64,000 nt of DNA from Mesorhizobium sp. CAU 1732 (GCF_039888675.1 NZ_JBDQQR010000001.1:1178001-1242000), one strand, 5' to 3'. Shown: positions 28,357 to 39,387, counted from the stretch's first letter. A program made the numbers and translations. The notes: a model not told the origin generated them from the sequence alone.

Positions 28357-29181
28357 TTACCACAGCTCCATCTCCGATCCGAACGCGCGTCGAAGATGCT
28401 CTTTCGTGGCCTCTTCGAACGGCGCTGGCCATTCGATTCTGAGCTGCAGCGCGAGCCGTTTCGCTTTGGGAAAGAAGGCTCGCGCAAGCGCGCCATGCGC
28501 GACGAGAATCTCGCCCCTGTTTGGGCGGGGGTATGGGAGAGCGAGAAGCTCGTCCATCTGCGCCGGCGTTATGGTGCGGCTGAGGTGAAGCATTCCGCCG
28601 CGATCCGGCGAAGCCGTTTCCTCGACCATCAGGCGCGTGAGCAGGTCGCGCAACAGCCCGGCGCCGGTAACGCCCAGAACCAGTTCGCCTCTCCCCATTC
28701 CCACGGCGATCAAACCCAGGACCCGGATGAATTCGTTGATCGTATACTCAACCTGCCCAGGACTTGAGGCCGGCAAGGCTGGATGCGGTGGCAGGTCGGC
28801 CATGACGTTCGCACCATCGATCACGGGGATCAGCGTCGATTGCGCGTAGGGTATCGCGCCGGATTTCGTGCGTTCGACGAAGGATTGCCTGCCCAGCAGC
28901 CAGAGATCGACCCGCAGCCAGTCGGTCGTGATCGCGTTGATGAGGGTGGTATCCCCGATGCGCGCACTCCAGAAGACGACGGGACTGTAGGCGTCGATCA
29001 TGCCCCGCCACAGGTCGGAAACGGCCTTATGGTCGGCGATTTCTGCGAGGCCAATGAAATCGAGGTCGCTGAACTCGTCTTGCGTGCGGCGCCCGAAACT
29101 GCCCCCGAGGAAGAGCGCTTTGAGCTGTGTCTCGCCCGCCAGTGCCGTGGCGCTATAGTCGACGAAGTCCTGCTGTTTCAT
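28357..29181 (-). CDS. Nucleotidyltransferase-domain protein
   Basis: A 274-residue protein with a Pol-beta-type nucleotidyltransferase signature at about residues 22-42: LFLGGSFGRRTQDEFSDLDF, i.e. GS-x9-DxD, the metal-binding aspartates of AadA/kanamycin- and Streptomycin-type transferases. The C-terminal half is helical, as in the aminoglycoside adenylyltransferase family, but no specific resistance type is recognisable. The ribosome site GGAAGAG precedes the start. It is 21 bases downstream of the LysR gene on the same strand, so possibly co-transcribed. The substrate is unknown; a resistance function should not be assumed. Confidence 0.72.
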   Translation of the reverse strand: MKQQDFVDYSATALAGETQLKALFLGGSFGRRTQDEFSDLDFIGLAEIADHKAVSDLWRGMIDAYSPVVFWSARIGDTTLINAITTDWLRVDLWLLGRQSFVERTKSGAIPYAQSTLIPVIDGANVMADLPPHPALPASSPGQVEYTINEFIRVLGLIAVGMGRGELVLGVTGAGLLRDLLTRLMVEETASPDRGGMLHLSRTITPAQMDELLALPYPRPNRGEILVAHGALARAFFPKAKRLALQLRIEWPAPFEEATKEHLRRAFGSEMELW

Positions 29182-29202
29182 CGCTCTTCCGTGTGCTGCT
29201 GG

Positions 29203-30153
29203 TTACCACCCCGGCAGCATCTGGCCCGGCCGCAGGCGCTTGCCGCGAGTGTACGCGATGCCGGCGAAATCGAACTGTCCGGCGTCTTCAGGCGTCGGGA
29301 TCGAGATGTTGTCGAGGCTGTCGGAAATGTGCCGTGCCAGCGCATCGACGATTTCCGGCTGGCTCGAATGTCCGCGCATGATGCCGATCCGCACGTCAGG
29401 CAGCGCGCCGAAACCGTCCGCCTCGCCGAGGATGCGCATGCCCGGCCGCAGCGCGCATTCGGGCAGCACGGAGACGGCCTGCCCGGACAAGACGGCGGCG
29501 ATGATCACTGTCGCGGACCAGCTCGTGAACAGGATGCGATAGTCGCGCCCCATCTGGTCGAGCATGTCGCACGCGGCGCGGCGCCACATGCAACTCGTGC
29601 GTCCGACGGCAAGCGGCAGCACGTCGTCCGCATGGATCGAATGGTTCGCCGACGTGACCCACAGAAGCGGTTCGCGGCGGACGACTTCAGAGGAATTGCG
29701 GTCATGCGTGACGATCGCGATGTCGAGGTGCCCGCGCTTCAGATGATCGATCAGATTGACGGTCGGTTCGCACATCACCGAGAGCTCGACACGCGGGTTG
29801 GAGCGCGAGAACCGCGCCATGATCTCGGGCAGGAAGCGGTCCGCATAGTCGTCGGGCGTGCCGATGCGGATATGGCCTTCGAGGCTCGTGTCGTCGAATG
29901 CCGCCAGGGTCTCCCGGTTCAGACGAAGCAACCGCCGGGCGTAGGTCAGCAGACGTTCGCCTTCCTCGGTCAGCCGGTTGGTGCGGCCATCCTTTTCGAA
30001 GAGAGCCTTGCCGAGCCTCTCCTCCAGCCGGCGCATCTGCATGGATACCGCCGACTGCGTGCGATGCACCTCGTCGGCAGCCTTGGTGAAGCTGCCCGTG
30101 TCGGCAATCGTTATGAACGTATGCAACTGTTCCAGATCGAGCGGCTGGGCCAT
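29203..30153 (-). CDS. LysR-family transcriptional regulator
   Basis: A 316-residue regulator. The N-terminal winged helix-turn-helix is LDLEQLHTFITIADTGSF with AADEVHRTQSAVSMQMRRLE, ideal LysR. The effector domain starts at about residue 92 (GHIRIGTPDDYADRFLPEI). The DDYADRFLPEI pattern occurs in LysR proteins that partner DUF1127 genes in Rhizobiales. It is divergent from a DUF1127 gene across a 187-bp gap. The inducer is unknown. Confidence 0.92.
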   Translation of the reverse strand: MAQPLDLEQLHTFITIADTGSFTKAADEVHRTQSAVSMQMRRLEERLGKALFEKDGRTNRLTEEGERLLTYARRLLRLNRETLAAFDDTSLEGHIRIGTPDDYADRFLPEIMARFSRSNPRVELSVMCEPTVNLIDHLKRGHLDIAIVTHDRNSSEVVRREPLLWVTSANHSIHADDVLPLAVGRTSCMWRRAACDMLDQMGRDYRILFTSWSATVIIAAVLSGQAVSVLPECALRPGMRILGEADGFGALPDVRIGIMRGHSSQPEIVDALARHISDSLDNISIPTPEDAGQFDFAGIAYTRGKRLRPGQMLPGW

Positions 30154-30340
30154 GGGATCAATCCATCAGAGATAATGATCCTAAACATTAAAAACATTCG
30201 TTAGACTAATCAATGGGCGAATGAGACTGTGCAATCGTTCAAGCAAGCAGGTGCGAAACAGGTTTTCCACGGCGGTCCGCGTCCTCCCACGCGGCCTGCC
30301 GGCGGTTTCCGCGCGCCTCATTTCATGAAGGAGAAATACG

Positions 30341-30631
30341 ATGACCGCCCTCGACCACCCCACGCATGCGATCGCTGCCGAGACGCGCACGATTGTCGTC
30401 GTGAAGCGCGTGGCAAACGGTCTTCGCTCGATTTTCCGTGCAGCACTCGGCCGTCGTCAAGTCAGCCGCCTTGGCTATCTGTCGGATCATGAACTGGCCG
30501 ATATCGGCCTGAAGCGCACCGATCTCGCCGTCGCGCTCCGTTCGCCGTTCGGCATCGACCCCACCGCAAGGCTCAGCGATTTCGCCCGCGAACGCTACCT
30601 GACCGAGGATGGCGCGCGCAGGGTCTGCTGA
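30341..30631 (+). CDS. DUF1127 small basic protein (96 aa)
   Basis: The C-terminal half carries the DUF1127 pattern: RRQVSRLGYLSDHELADIGLKRTDL. In alphaproteobacteria such arginine-rich small proteins affect sRNA/RNA turnover and phosphate or carbon metabolism. The N-terminal 40 residues are helical and basic. AAGGAG lies 10 bases before the ATG. It is divergent from the LysR regulator, which may control it. A UUCG terminator follows. Confidence 0.85.
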   Translation: MTALDHPTHAIAAETRTIVVVKRVANGLRSIFRAALGRRQVSRLGYLSDHELADIGLKRTDLAVALRSPFGIDPTARLSDFARERYLTEDGARRVC

Positions 30632-30694
30632 TCGCCATGAGTTACGCAGGCTAGTCCCACACTCCCGCCGGTTCCCCCCGGCAGCCTGCATACT

Positions 30695-30725
30695 GCCCGG
30701 TCCTCTTCGGAGGGCCGGGCTTTTT
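30695..30725 (+). terminator. UUCG-tetraloop terminator
   Basis: An 11-bp stem, 30695-30705 with 30710-30720 (one G-T pair), TTCG loop and T5 tail. It stops the DUF1127 transcript before the convergent DUF937 gene. Confidence 0.9.
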
Positions 30726-30729
30726 CGTA

Positions 30730-31635
30730 TCAGCGCTTCGGCGCTTTCATGCCGCTGAGGAATTGGTCGAAAATCGATTCCATCCCCTGCTGATAATTAT
30801 CCTGAGACTTTCGCCCGGCCTCGAACATGTCGCCGAAAAGGTCGTCATAGGGCGTGCGCGCCCGCCCGCTTGGATTGGACTTGGGTTGAGTTCTCGGTTG
30901 CGGCTTGGGTGCAGCCTTGGGTTGGCTCGCAGGCCGCTGCCCGCCGCGCATCATCTCCTCGAAGATCTTTCCGAGCGGGTTGTCGCCATAGGGAGTTTGC
31001 GGCGACTGCGGCGTGGGCTGGCGCGCCTGCCCGCCGCCGAACATGCCTTCGAGTATCTTGCCGAACGGGTTGTCGAACTGGTTCAGGTCCGGCTGCGGCG
31101 CTTCGGGGCGTGGCGCCTGCTGCGGCATGCCGAGGCCGCCGCCCTGTTTCATCATCTGTTCGATGATGTCCTGCAGGGGATTGCCCTGTCCGCCGAACCC
31201 TGCGGCGCCGACCTGGCCGGTCGATTGCTTGAACAGTCCGCCCATGATCATGGTGGCGAGCGCCGGAAGCATCTGCTTCAGGGTTTCCTGGCCGATGCCC
31301 GTTGCCTGTGCCGCCTGCGCGGCCACCGCGCGCGAAAGCTCCTTGGAACCGAAGAGGTGGCCGAGGATGCCGTTCCCTTCCTGTACGCCTTGCGGCGAGA
31401 ATGCCTGGCTGGCGTCGTCGAAGTATTTCGCGTGCTGGCCGGACGAGAGCGCCGACAGGAAGGAGCCGACACCATAGGGATCGGCGGCGTTTCGCTTGAG
31501 CCCTTGGCTGAAGGCGGGCATCAGCGCCTCGACGGCGTCCTGCACCTGCCCTTGCGAGAGGCCGTATTGGCGCGCCATCTGCTGCATGGCGTTGCCGTTC
31601 TGCGCATTGGTGAGCATGTCGAAAAGGGGCATCAT
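30730..31635 (-). CDS. DUF937-domain protein (301 aa)
   Basis: Residues about 1-150 match DUF937: MLTNAQNGNAMQQMARQYG, SQGQVQDAVEALMPAFSQGL and SKELSRAVAAQAAQATG, with LKQMLPALATMIMGGL, a repeated four-helix pattern. The second half is low-complexity, rich in Gln, Pro, Gly and Met, with repeats of the type NPFGKILEGMFGGG and NPLGKIFEEMMRGG. No signal peptide. The start ATG at 31635 (followed by a second ATG) has GAGGAC upstream. Function unknown. It lies downstream of gshA on the same strand. Confidence 0.82.
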   Translation of the reverse strand: MMPLFDMLTNAQNGNAMQQMARQYGLSQGQVQDAVEALMPAFSQGLKRNAADPYGVGSFLSALSSGQHAKYFDDASQAFSPQGVQEGNGILGHLFGSKELSRAVAAQAAQATGIGQETLKQMLPALATMIMGGLFKQSTGQVGAAGFGGQGNPLQDIIEQMMKQGGGLGMPQQAPRPEAPQPDLNQFDNPFGKILEGMFGGGQARQPTPQSPQTPYGDNPLGKIFEEMMRGGQRPASQPKAAPKPQPRTQPKSNPSGRARTPYDDLFGDMFEAGRKSQDNYQQGMESIFDQFLSGMKAPKR

Positions 31636-31712
31636 GGCGCTGTCCTCCGATTGGCCTCGCAAATGAGCGTAGCCGAAATCGGAAGCGCCGCAAGTCAGCG
31701 GCTGGAATAGCC

Positions 31713-33086
31713 TCAATATGCGTATTCGAGAAAGGCCGGCTCGATCGACCCGCCCCAGCGGGTGTTGTAGGCCTTGAGCATCTCTTCGGCGCTGGTCGTC
31801 CCGCGCGCGACCGCTTCTTCGAGCGGCGCGAGGAAGCCCGTCTCGTCGTAGCCTTCGCGGTTCATTCTGCCGCGATTGGTCAGGCCTCTGCGTGAAATCT
31901 CCAGAACGTCGCGTGCCACGTCGCGCAAAGTGCGGTTGCGGAACGGCGTGACAAGACCTTGCGCAGGCACGGCGTCGCGCATCGCGAGCGATTCCTCGAA
32001 GGTCCAGTCCCTGGTCAGCGCCTCGACGGCGTCGAGCGCTTCGCTGTCATAGAGCAGCCCGACCCAGAATGCGGGGAGGGCGCAGATGCGCCGCCACGGG
32101 CCGCCATCGGCGCCACGCATTTCAAGGAAGCGCTTCATGCGCACATCCGGGAAGAGCGTCGAGAGATGGTTGGCCCAGTCGCCTATCGTGGGCAGGCCTT
32201 CCGGAATCTCCTTGCGCAGCGCACCGTCCATGAACTGCCGGAAGGTGACGTGGGTGACGTCGTAGTAGCGGCCCTCGCGGATCAGGAAATACATCGGGAC
32301 GTCGAGCGCCCACTCGACATAATCCGCGAAGCCGAAATCGGATCGGAAACAGAAATCGAGCATGCCGGAACGCTGATTGTCCGTGTCGCGCCAGATGTCG
32401 CCGCGCCACGACTGGAGGCCGTTCGGCTTGCCTTCGGTGAAGGGGGAATTCGCAAACAGCGCGGTCGAAAGCGGCTGCAGCTTCAGCGAGACCTGCATCT
32501 TGCGGCGCATGTCCGCTTCGCTTTCGAAATCGAGATTCACCTGGATCGTGCAGGTCCGGTACATCATGTCGAGGCCCTGGCTGCCGACCTTCGGCATGTA
32601 GGCGGTCATGATGTCGTAGCGCGACTTCGGCATGCGCGGCGTCTCGGCCAGCGTCCATTTCGGGCTGCCGCCAAGGCCGAGAAAGCGGATGCCGAGCGGT
32701 TCGGCTATTTCGCGCAACTGGGCAAGATGCGCGTTGCCTTCGCGGCACGTCTGGTGAAGCGTCTCGACCGGCGCGCCCGAAAGCTCGAACTGCCCGCCGG
32801 GTTCCAGCGAAATCGCGCCCTGACCGGTCGGCTCCACGAGGCCGATGACATGGCCCGCATCGATGATCGGCTCCCAGCCCAGAACGCGCTGCATCCCTTC
32901 GAGAAGCGCCTTGATGCCGCGCTCGCCACCATAGGGAACAGGGGCGTTGCCATCGACGTAGAACGGAAACTTCTCGTGTTCCGTGCCGATGCGCCATTCG
33001 TCCTTGGGCTTGCAGCCTGCGGCGATCCACGAGACCAGTTCGTCCTTGCCCTCGATCGGGCGAAAATCCGTGGTGTCGCGCGCCAT
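31713..33086 (-). CDS. gshA: Glutamate-cysteine ligase, plant/alphaproteobacterial type
   Basis: A 457-residue enzyme joining glutamate and cysteine, the first step of glutathione synthesis. Motifs: RIGTEHEKFPFY, ISLEPGGQFELSGAP, LGLGGSPKWTL, MYRTCTIQVNLDF and SLKLQPLSTALFANSPF. They place it in the class shared by plants and alphaproteobacteria rather than the E. coli class. The length is normal. It follows rsmE on the same strand after 118 bases, an order common in Rhizobiales. Confidence 0.95.
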   Translation of the reverse strand: MARDTTDFRPIEGKDELVSWIAAGCKPKDEWRIGTEHEKFPFYVDGNAPVPYGGERGIKALLEGMQRVLGWEPIIDAGHVIGLVEPTGQGAISLEPGGQFELSGAPVETLHQTCREGNAHLAQLREIAEPLGIRFLGLGGSPKWTLAETPRMPKSRYDIMTAYMPKVGSQGLDMMYRTCTIQVNLDFESEADMRRKMQVSLKLQPLSTALFANSPFTEGKPNGLQSWRGDIWRDTDNQRSGMLDFCFRSDFGFADYVEWALDVPMYFLIREGRYYDVTHVTFRQFMDGALRKEIPEGLPTIGDWANHLSTLFPDVRMKRFLEMRGADGGPWRRICALPAFWVGLLYDSEALDAVEALTRDWTFEESLAMRDAVPAQGLVTPFRNRTLRDVARDVLEISRRGLTNRGRMNREGYDETGFLAPLEEAVARGTTSAEEMLKAYNTRWGGSIEPAFLEYAY

Positions 33087-33204
33087 TGCGTATCCTCGAT
33101 CCTAAAACGGCCGTTCTCGAGCGACGGCGCGCGAGTGTTGAGCGCAAGACCCGCCTGCGATCAAGCGAAAAATCCTGACAGGACGTTGACGCTATGTTGA
33201 TCCA

Positions 33205-33942
33205 TCAACGCCAGTCGCCGATTGCCGCCTGCATCACCGCAAGTGCCGCTACCGCAGCCGTGTCGGCCCGCAGGATACGCGGCCCGAGCGGAATCGCGGT
33301 GACGAAGGGCAGCGCGCGCAGCATTCGCCGCTCTTCTTCGGAGAACCCGCCTTCCGGGCCGACGAGCAGACCGAGCTTCGTCTCGGTGACGGCCCGCAAC
33401 GCGGCGAGGGGGTTGTCCGTATCGGCATCCTCGTCGCAGAAGATCAGGCGCCGGTCCGTCTCCCACGACGCCAGAAGCCGGTCGAGCTTGATCGTCGGCC
33501 GGACGGGCGGCACGGCGAGCACGCCACATTGTTCAGCCGCCTCCATCGCATTCGCCTCGAACTTTTCGATCGGTATTTTTGACGCCTGCGTGTGCTGTGT
33601 GATCACGGGCTGGAGAATGCCCGCACCCATCTCGACCGCCTTCTGGACGAGATAGTCGAGCCGCCCGACCTTCAGCGGCGCGAATGCGTAGACGAGGTCA
33701 GGCGTAGCGGGCTGCGGCCGCGTCTGCGCGCCGACCTTCAGCCGCACCGCCTTCTTCGTCACTGCGGCAATGACGGCTTCCCACTCGCCGTCGCGTCCGT
33801 TGAAGACCAGCAGGGCGTCGCCTTCCACCTTGCGCAGCACATGCGCGAGATAATGGCTCTGCTGCTTGTCGGCGTCGAACTCGACACCGGCTGCGAGGTC
33901 GTGCGGCACATGAAGCCGCTGGAGTTTATAGTTGGCGCGCAT
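33205..33942 (-). CDS. rsmE: 16S rRNA m3U1498 methyltransferase
   Basis: A 245-residue SPOUT methyltransferase that N3-methylates U1498 of 16S rRNA. An N-terminal PUA-like domain ([21 protein letters not shown]) is followed by the knotted SAM-binding core with [30 protein letters not shown] and [18 protein letters not shown], the diagnostic RsmE set. The start at 33942 ([13 protein letters not shown]) matches the family N-terminus; the open frame to 33999 is not used. Confidence 0.95.
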   Translation of the reverse strand: MRANYKLQRLHVPHDLAAGVEFDADKQQSHYLAHVLRKVEGDALLVFNGRDGEWEAVIAAVTKKAVRLKVGAQTRPQPATPDLVYAFAPLKVGRLDYLVQKAVEMGAGILQPVITQHTQASKIPIEKFEANAMEAAEQCGVLAVPPVRPTIKLDRLLASWETDRRLIFCDEDADTDNPLAALRAVTETKLGLLVGPEGGFSEEERRMLRALPFVTAIPLGPRILRADTAAVAALAVMQAAIGDWR

Positions 33943-33988
33943 GGAAACGGTGATGGGCAAATGCCGGACGATGGTCAAGCGTTCGGCG

Positions 33989-34642
33989 TTAGCTTTCAAC
34001 GCTTGGGTGCCAGACTGGCCGATAACCTTCCCGCAGCGCCGCCAGCGTCGATGGCGGTGTGATCAGCGTGATTGGCTGCCCCACTATGGAAGCGCCCACG
34101 GTGCCGTATCCCCCAAAACTCCACGGCAGCGCCAGCCCGTCTTTCACGGCATAGGCCACTCCGCCGGCGGCGATCATCGCGCCATCGGGCAGTGACGTGG
34201 GATCGCCAACCAACGTCCGGGCGCCGGCATCGCCCGACACCATCCGTTGCCCATGCAGAAGCGCGTCCATCCGGGGAGCGCTGGCGTGTTGCAGATTGTT
34301 CCCATCTGCGAACCGTCGCTGGAAATCTTTCGCCGCCTCGCGCCGGCAGTATAAGCATGGGCGGTGCCCGGCGGCGAGCGCGGTTACCTCGTCGAGGAAG
34401 AAAAGTTCGGTCCAGCCGGCCCGCCCGCCTGGCGTGTTGCGGCCCATCGGGTCACGGCGAACCCCGCCGGGATGCTCGAGCGTGCAGACGATCCACGCCT
34501 TCGTCGTCCAGCGACGGCTGGTAAGCGTCTTGTCCGAGGCGTCGTGGATGACGCCCCGATTGCCTGTGAAGAGGCCGCGTTCAGCAACCGCGTGGATGTG
34601 TCCGAACGGATCGACCCGGTTCCTGAGTGGCACAACCAGCAT
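33989..34642 (-). CDS. Uncharacterised protein with a C-x2-C site (217 aa)
   Basis: Not recognised as a named family. Visible blocks: [21 protein letters not shown] near the start, then [30 protein letters not shown] followed by [15 protein letters not shown], and a C-terminal [20 protein letters not shown]. The [11 protein letters not shown] segment, with His and two Cys, could bind a metal or recall Ada-type zinc sites. The strong conservation-like character of these blocks suggests a real soluble enzyme or nucleic-acid protein. It precedes rsmE by 46 bases on the same strand and is divergent from the amidotransferase. Confidence 0.72.
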   Translation of the reverse strand: MLVVPLRNRVDPFGHIHAVAERGLFTGNRGVIHDASDKTLTSRRWTTKAWIVCTLEHPGGVRRDPMGRNTPGGRAGWTELFFLDEVTALAAGHRPCLYCRREAAKDFQRRFADGNNLQHASAPRMDALLHGQRMVSGDAGARTLVGDPTSLPDGAMIAAGGVAYAVKDGLALPWSFGGYGTVGASIVGQPITLITPPSTLAALREGYRPVWHPSVES

Positions 34643-34712
34643 CCCTTTTCAGTCCTGCGGGACGCATGTTATCGCTCGCCACGCATCCTGCCACCCGTTT
34701 GCGGATATTGTC

Positions 34713-35417
34713 ATGCACGTTCTCGTTGTCCAGAATTTCGATGGCACCGGTCTCGGTCAGATGAAGACCGCGCTGGACGAGGCGCGCGCGCGGATCGAAA
34801 TTGTCCATGCGCATCACGGCGACACCCTTCCGCAGGGGCCTGATGGATATGACGCGCTCGTGGTGCTTGGCGGCGGGCAGAATGCGCTTGCCGATGATGT
34901 GCACCCCTATCTGCCGCGGCTGTGTGATCTGATGCGTGAGTTCGCGGACTCCGACCGCTCCGTGCTCGGCATCTGTCTCGGCAGCCAGTTGCTCGCTCGC
35001 GCCTATGGTGCCGAAAACATCATCGGCGGGGCAACTGAGTTCTCCTGGCAGGAGGTCGATCTCACCGAGGACGGCGTTGCCGATCCGATCTTCACGGGGC
35101 TTCCCGCACGGTTCCCCACCTTCGAATGGCATGACGACACTTTCGTCCAGCCGCGCGGTGCGGTTCGCCTGGCAGGCAACCTTGCCGTCCATAATCAGGC
35201 TTTTCGTATTCGCCGTGCCGCCTACGGCATGCAGTTTCATTTCGAGGCGGATCGCGCGCTGGTCGAGCATTGGAACGATACCTTCGCGACCTGGCTTGGC
35301 GAGCGTCAGCCGGGCTGGCCCGAGCGGCATCCCGTGGAGGCCGCCCGTTTCGGCGCGCAGGCGGATGAAGCCGGGCTGGCGATCGCCCGGAACTGGGTCG
35401 CCACGATCCGCGTGTGA
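34713..35417 (+). CDS. Class I glutamine amidotransferase-like protein
   Basis: A 234-residue stand-alone amidotransferase domain related to the GuaA N-terminal part. Nucleophile: SVLGICLGSQLLARAYG, Cys at about 88; the second half of the triad is YGMQFHFEAD, His at about 176 and Glu at about 178. With no synthetase domain, such proteins act as peptidases or gamma-glutamyl hydrolases, e.g. of gamma-glutamyl-amine intermediates. The activity is not specified by sequence. The ATG at 34713 is chosen over a long open frame lacking similarity. Confidence 0.88.
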   Translation: MHVLVVQNFDGTGLGQMKTALDEARARIEIVHAHHGDTLPQGPDGYDALVVLGGGQNALADDVHPYLPRLCDLMREFADSDRSVLGICLGSQLLARAYGAENIIGGATEFSWQEVDLTEDGVADPIFTGLPARFPTFEWHDDTFVQPRGAVRLAGNLAVHNQAFRIRRAAYGMQFHFEADRALVEHWNDTFATWLGERQPGWPERHPVEAARFGAQADEAGLAIARNWVATIRV

Positions 35418-35438
35418 GACGATCGGGCCTGCGCCCGT

Positions 35439-35467
35439 CTTGACTCGCCCTGGGGGAGCGCCTATCT
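35439..35467 (+). promoter_or_regulatory. groESL promoter, RpoH-like
   Basis: CTTGAC at 35439-35444, 17-base spacer, then CCTATCTCAG from 35461. This fits both the vegetative pattern and the alphaproteobacterial heat-shock consensus CTTG-N17/18-CYTATNTNNG. Confidence 0.75.
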
Positions 35468-35477
35468 CAGCGCCACG

Positions 35478-35504
35478 TTAGCACTCTCCTCAGGTGAGTG
35501 CTAA
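35478..35504 (+). promoter_or_regulatory. CIRCE operator for HrcA
   Basis: TTAGCACTC-N9-GAGTGCTAA, an exact CIRCE inverted repeat just after the predicted transcription start of groESL. HrcA repression is expected, in addition to sigma-32-type activation. Confidence 0.97.
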
Positions 35505-35569
35505 CCAGCGTCCGGCACCGCCGGACGGAGGGAACCCCTTAAACCATCCTTATCGAGGACACCAGAGAC

Positions 35570-35866
35570 ATGGCAAAGTCGAAATTCCGCCCGCTCCATG
35601 ACCGCGTGGTCGTTCGTCGGGTCGAGTCCGAAGAAAAGACCGCCGGCGGAATCATCATCCCGGATACCGCCAAGGAAAAGCCGCAGGAAGGCGAAGTCAT
35701 CGCCGTCGGTTCGGGCGCCCGTGACGAAGCCGGCAAGCTCGTGCCGCTCGACGTCAAGGCCGGCGACCGCGTCCTGTTCGGCAAGTGGTCCGGCACCGAA
35801 GTGAAGCTCAATGGCGAAGACCTTCTGATCATGAAGGAATCCGACATCATGGGCATCATCGCCTGA
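35570..35866 (+). CDS. groES: Co-chaperonin GroES
   Basis: A 98-residue lid of the GroEL chamber. It carries [13 protein letters not shown], the mobile loop with [14 protein letters not shown] (IVL-type contact residues III) and [20 protein letters not shown]. Normal length. It sits 66 bases after CIRCE and 74 bases before groEL. Confidence 0.98.
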   Translation: MAKSKFRPLHDRVVVRRVESEEKTAGGIIIPDTAKEKPQEGEVIAVGSGARDEAGKLVPLDVKAGDRVLFGKWSGTEVKLNGEDLLIMKESDIMGIIA

Positions 35867-35925
35867 TACCGGGACGTTTTCATCAATCATTCAATTCTGG
35901 CCGGCTCGTTATCGAGCGGCCGTGA

Positions 35926-37593
<1,668 letters not shown>

Positions 37594-37615
37594 GGTCCAC
37601 GACCCGATTGAACTC

Positions 37616-37646
37616 GGAAAGGGCGGCAGCGATGCCGCCCTTTTCC
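37616..37646 (+). terminator. Intrinsic terminator after groEL
   Basis: Stem GGGCGGCA/TGCCGCCC (37621-37628, 37633-37640) with T4 tail; AAA/TTT flanks make it bidirectional with the convergent gene. Confidence 0.9.
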
Positions 37647-37673
37647 TTTATGGGTGCGACGTGTCCGGGTGTT

Positions 37674-39224
37674 TCAGGTGATCGTGCACGCGGCATCCCC
37701 GGTGCTGGGTTGCGCGTCGAGAAAGCCGAGATAGGCCCGCAGCGCCGTGCCCTTGCTGCTGCCGCTTTCATACGCGGCGATCTCGGACAGGAGTTCCGTC
37801 AGCCGCTCGTCCGTCAGGTCGCAACCGTCGCTCAGGCGCTCGAAGGCCGCGAAGCGCAGCGTTGCCAGGGTCTTGTCTTCCGGCCCGTTGGAAGTCGGGT
37901 CTTGCGTCTGCAACTGGTCCATAAGGGCAAGGGTCTTGGCAGCGGCTTGCCGGGCAACCGCAGATGGCCACGCCGCGCCGACCTTCTCCGCCGCTTCTTG
38001 AACGTACTGCTTTTCAACGCAGCAGGTTTCGAACGTGGGCTTGAAGCTTGCCACATACCAATTCAGCGCGACGTTGGGATCGTCGTTGTAGTAGGTCGCA
38101 CTTGATTGGAACTCGATCATGTCGTCGAAGCTGTCGTTCTCGAACTCCATGCCGAGAATGCCGTCGTTGACGAGCGAATCCGCGGTCGCGCTCGTCACCT
38201 GGCTCGGCAACCGTGCATAGAGTTCGCGCGCTTCATCGACACGTCCTTCATCGTTCAGCCGCAGCGTGATCGTCTGGATCAGGTTCTCGGCGACCTCGCT
38301 CCGGATCACGCCAATAGCAAAAGCGCGCTCGCGCTCGTCCGTATACTTGGCCTCGACGGCGGCGATATCCGTTTCCATCTGGGCGAACAGCGGATCGATC
38401 ATCGCCATTGCCGCTTCGCCGCGGCAATGCAGAACGCCATAGGTCATCTTCGACCATTCGATGGCCTGCAACTCCTGATCGGGCGTCCACAGCGCCCTTT
38501 CCTGATCCAGTACGGCCAGAATCCGCTCGCCCTTTTCGCTGTCGCCCGCATTGCAGTGCGTGGCGGCGACACGGCTCAGCCTGTCCCAGCCGTCATAAAG
38601 GGCTGATTTTGGAATCAGATACTTCTCCGCCATCCGTTCGAACGCATCGACCTCGTTCAGGGCAATCCAATGCAGGGTGTCGGTGAACGCCGGATACGCA
38701 TTCTTCCAGAGCAGTTCGGTATGCTCTTCCCACAGCGCGACGGCGGCTTGCGGATCGTCTTTGAGAATGACGGGGAATGCCTTGCGCATGAACTCCGCGA
38801 AATCCTCGCCGTCCGGCGCCGACTGCTGCAACAGCGCCGTTCGTAGCGTCTCCACCGTGACGCCTTCCGGAGGCAGGGCGATGCGCAGGGAATAGTCCAT
38901 CGAGCGGATGAATTCGTCGTCGGCGCCTGCCTCTTCCCAGCGTTTGCGCACGGCGTCGCGCTCGCCGTCCGGGATGAATTGCATGAGCAGCGCTGCTGCC
39001 TGCGCGTGAGGCTCGAAGTTTGGTTTGTGCTCCCGATTCTGATAGTCCGCGATCTGTATCGACAGCGCTGTTTCAAGGATGCATGTGCGGTCGCGCGGGG
39101 TGCAATCGATGGCGTCCGAACCCGAAAACAAGCCGGCAAGCCAAGCGTGGCTTGGCGACGAGAGCGCCAAAAGCAGGGCTGCCGCACACGGGATCGTCCA
39201 TGCTGTCAGGTATTTCGGCGTCAT
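37674..39224 (-). CDS. Uncharacterised exported protein (516 aa)
   Basis: Not recognised. The N-terminus MTPKYLTAWTIPCAAALLLA is a signal peptide cut near SHAWLAG. The mature chain is almost wholly helical and looks like tandem TPR/SEL1-type helical repeats without a clear consensus (e.g. WKNAYPAFTDTLHWIALNEV, YARLPSQVTSATADSLVNDG). Cysteines occur in pairs, DCTPRDRTC near the start and FETCCVEKQ late, which fits disulfides in the periplasm. GAGAGGAGCG precedes the start at 39224. It converges on groEL, with the terminator between. Function unknown. Confidence 0.78.
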   Translation of the reverse strand: MTPKYLTAWTIPCAAALLLALSSPSHAWLAGLFSGSDAIDCTPRDRTCILETALSIQIADYQNREHKPNFEPHAQAAALLMQFIPDGERDAVRKRWEEAGADDEFIRSMDYSLRIALPPEGVTVETLRTALLQQSAPDGEDFAEFMRKAFPVILKDDPQAAVALWEEHTELLWKNAYPAFTDTLHWIALNEVDAFERMAEKYLIPKSALYDGWDRLSRVAATHCNAGDSEKGERILAVLDQERALWTPDQELQAIEWSKMTYGVLHCRGEAAMAMIDPLFAQMETDIAAVEAKYTDERERAFAIGVIRSEVAENLIQTITLRLNDEGRVDEARELYARLPSQVTSATADSLVNDGILGMEFENDSFDDMIEFQSSATYYNDDPNVALNWYVASFKPTFETCCVEKQYVQEAAEKVGAAWPSAVARQAAAKTLALMDQLQTQDPTSNGPEDKTLATLRFAAFERLSDGCDLTDERLTELLSEIAAYESGSSKGTALRAYLGFLDAQPSTGDAACTIT

Positions 39225-39387
39225 TTTGCGCTCCTCTCCAGTCCGCGTCTTTCTATCAACCATTGCGAGTGGTCATGCAAACGCCGGCAACCTGTCCGCT
39301 TTGTGAACGGCTCCTGCGGCAACCATTCGCGCGCCGGCCCGTTGTCACCAGCGCCGCAATCATGCGGCCGCCCCAGGGAGCACGACG

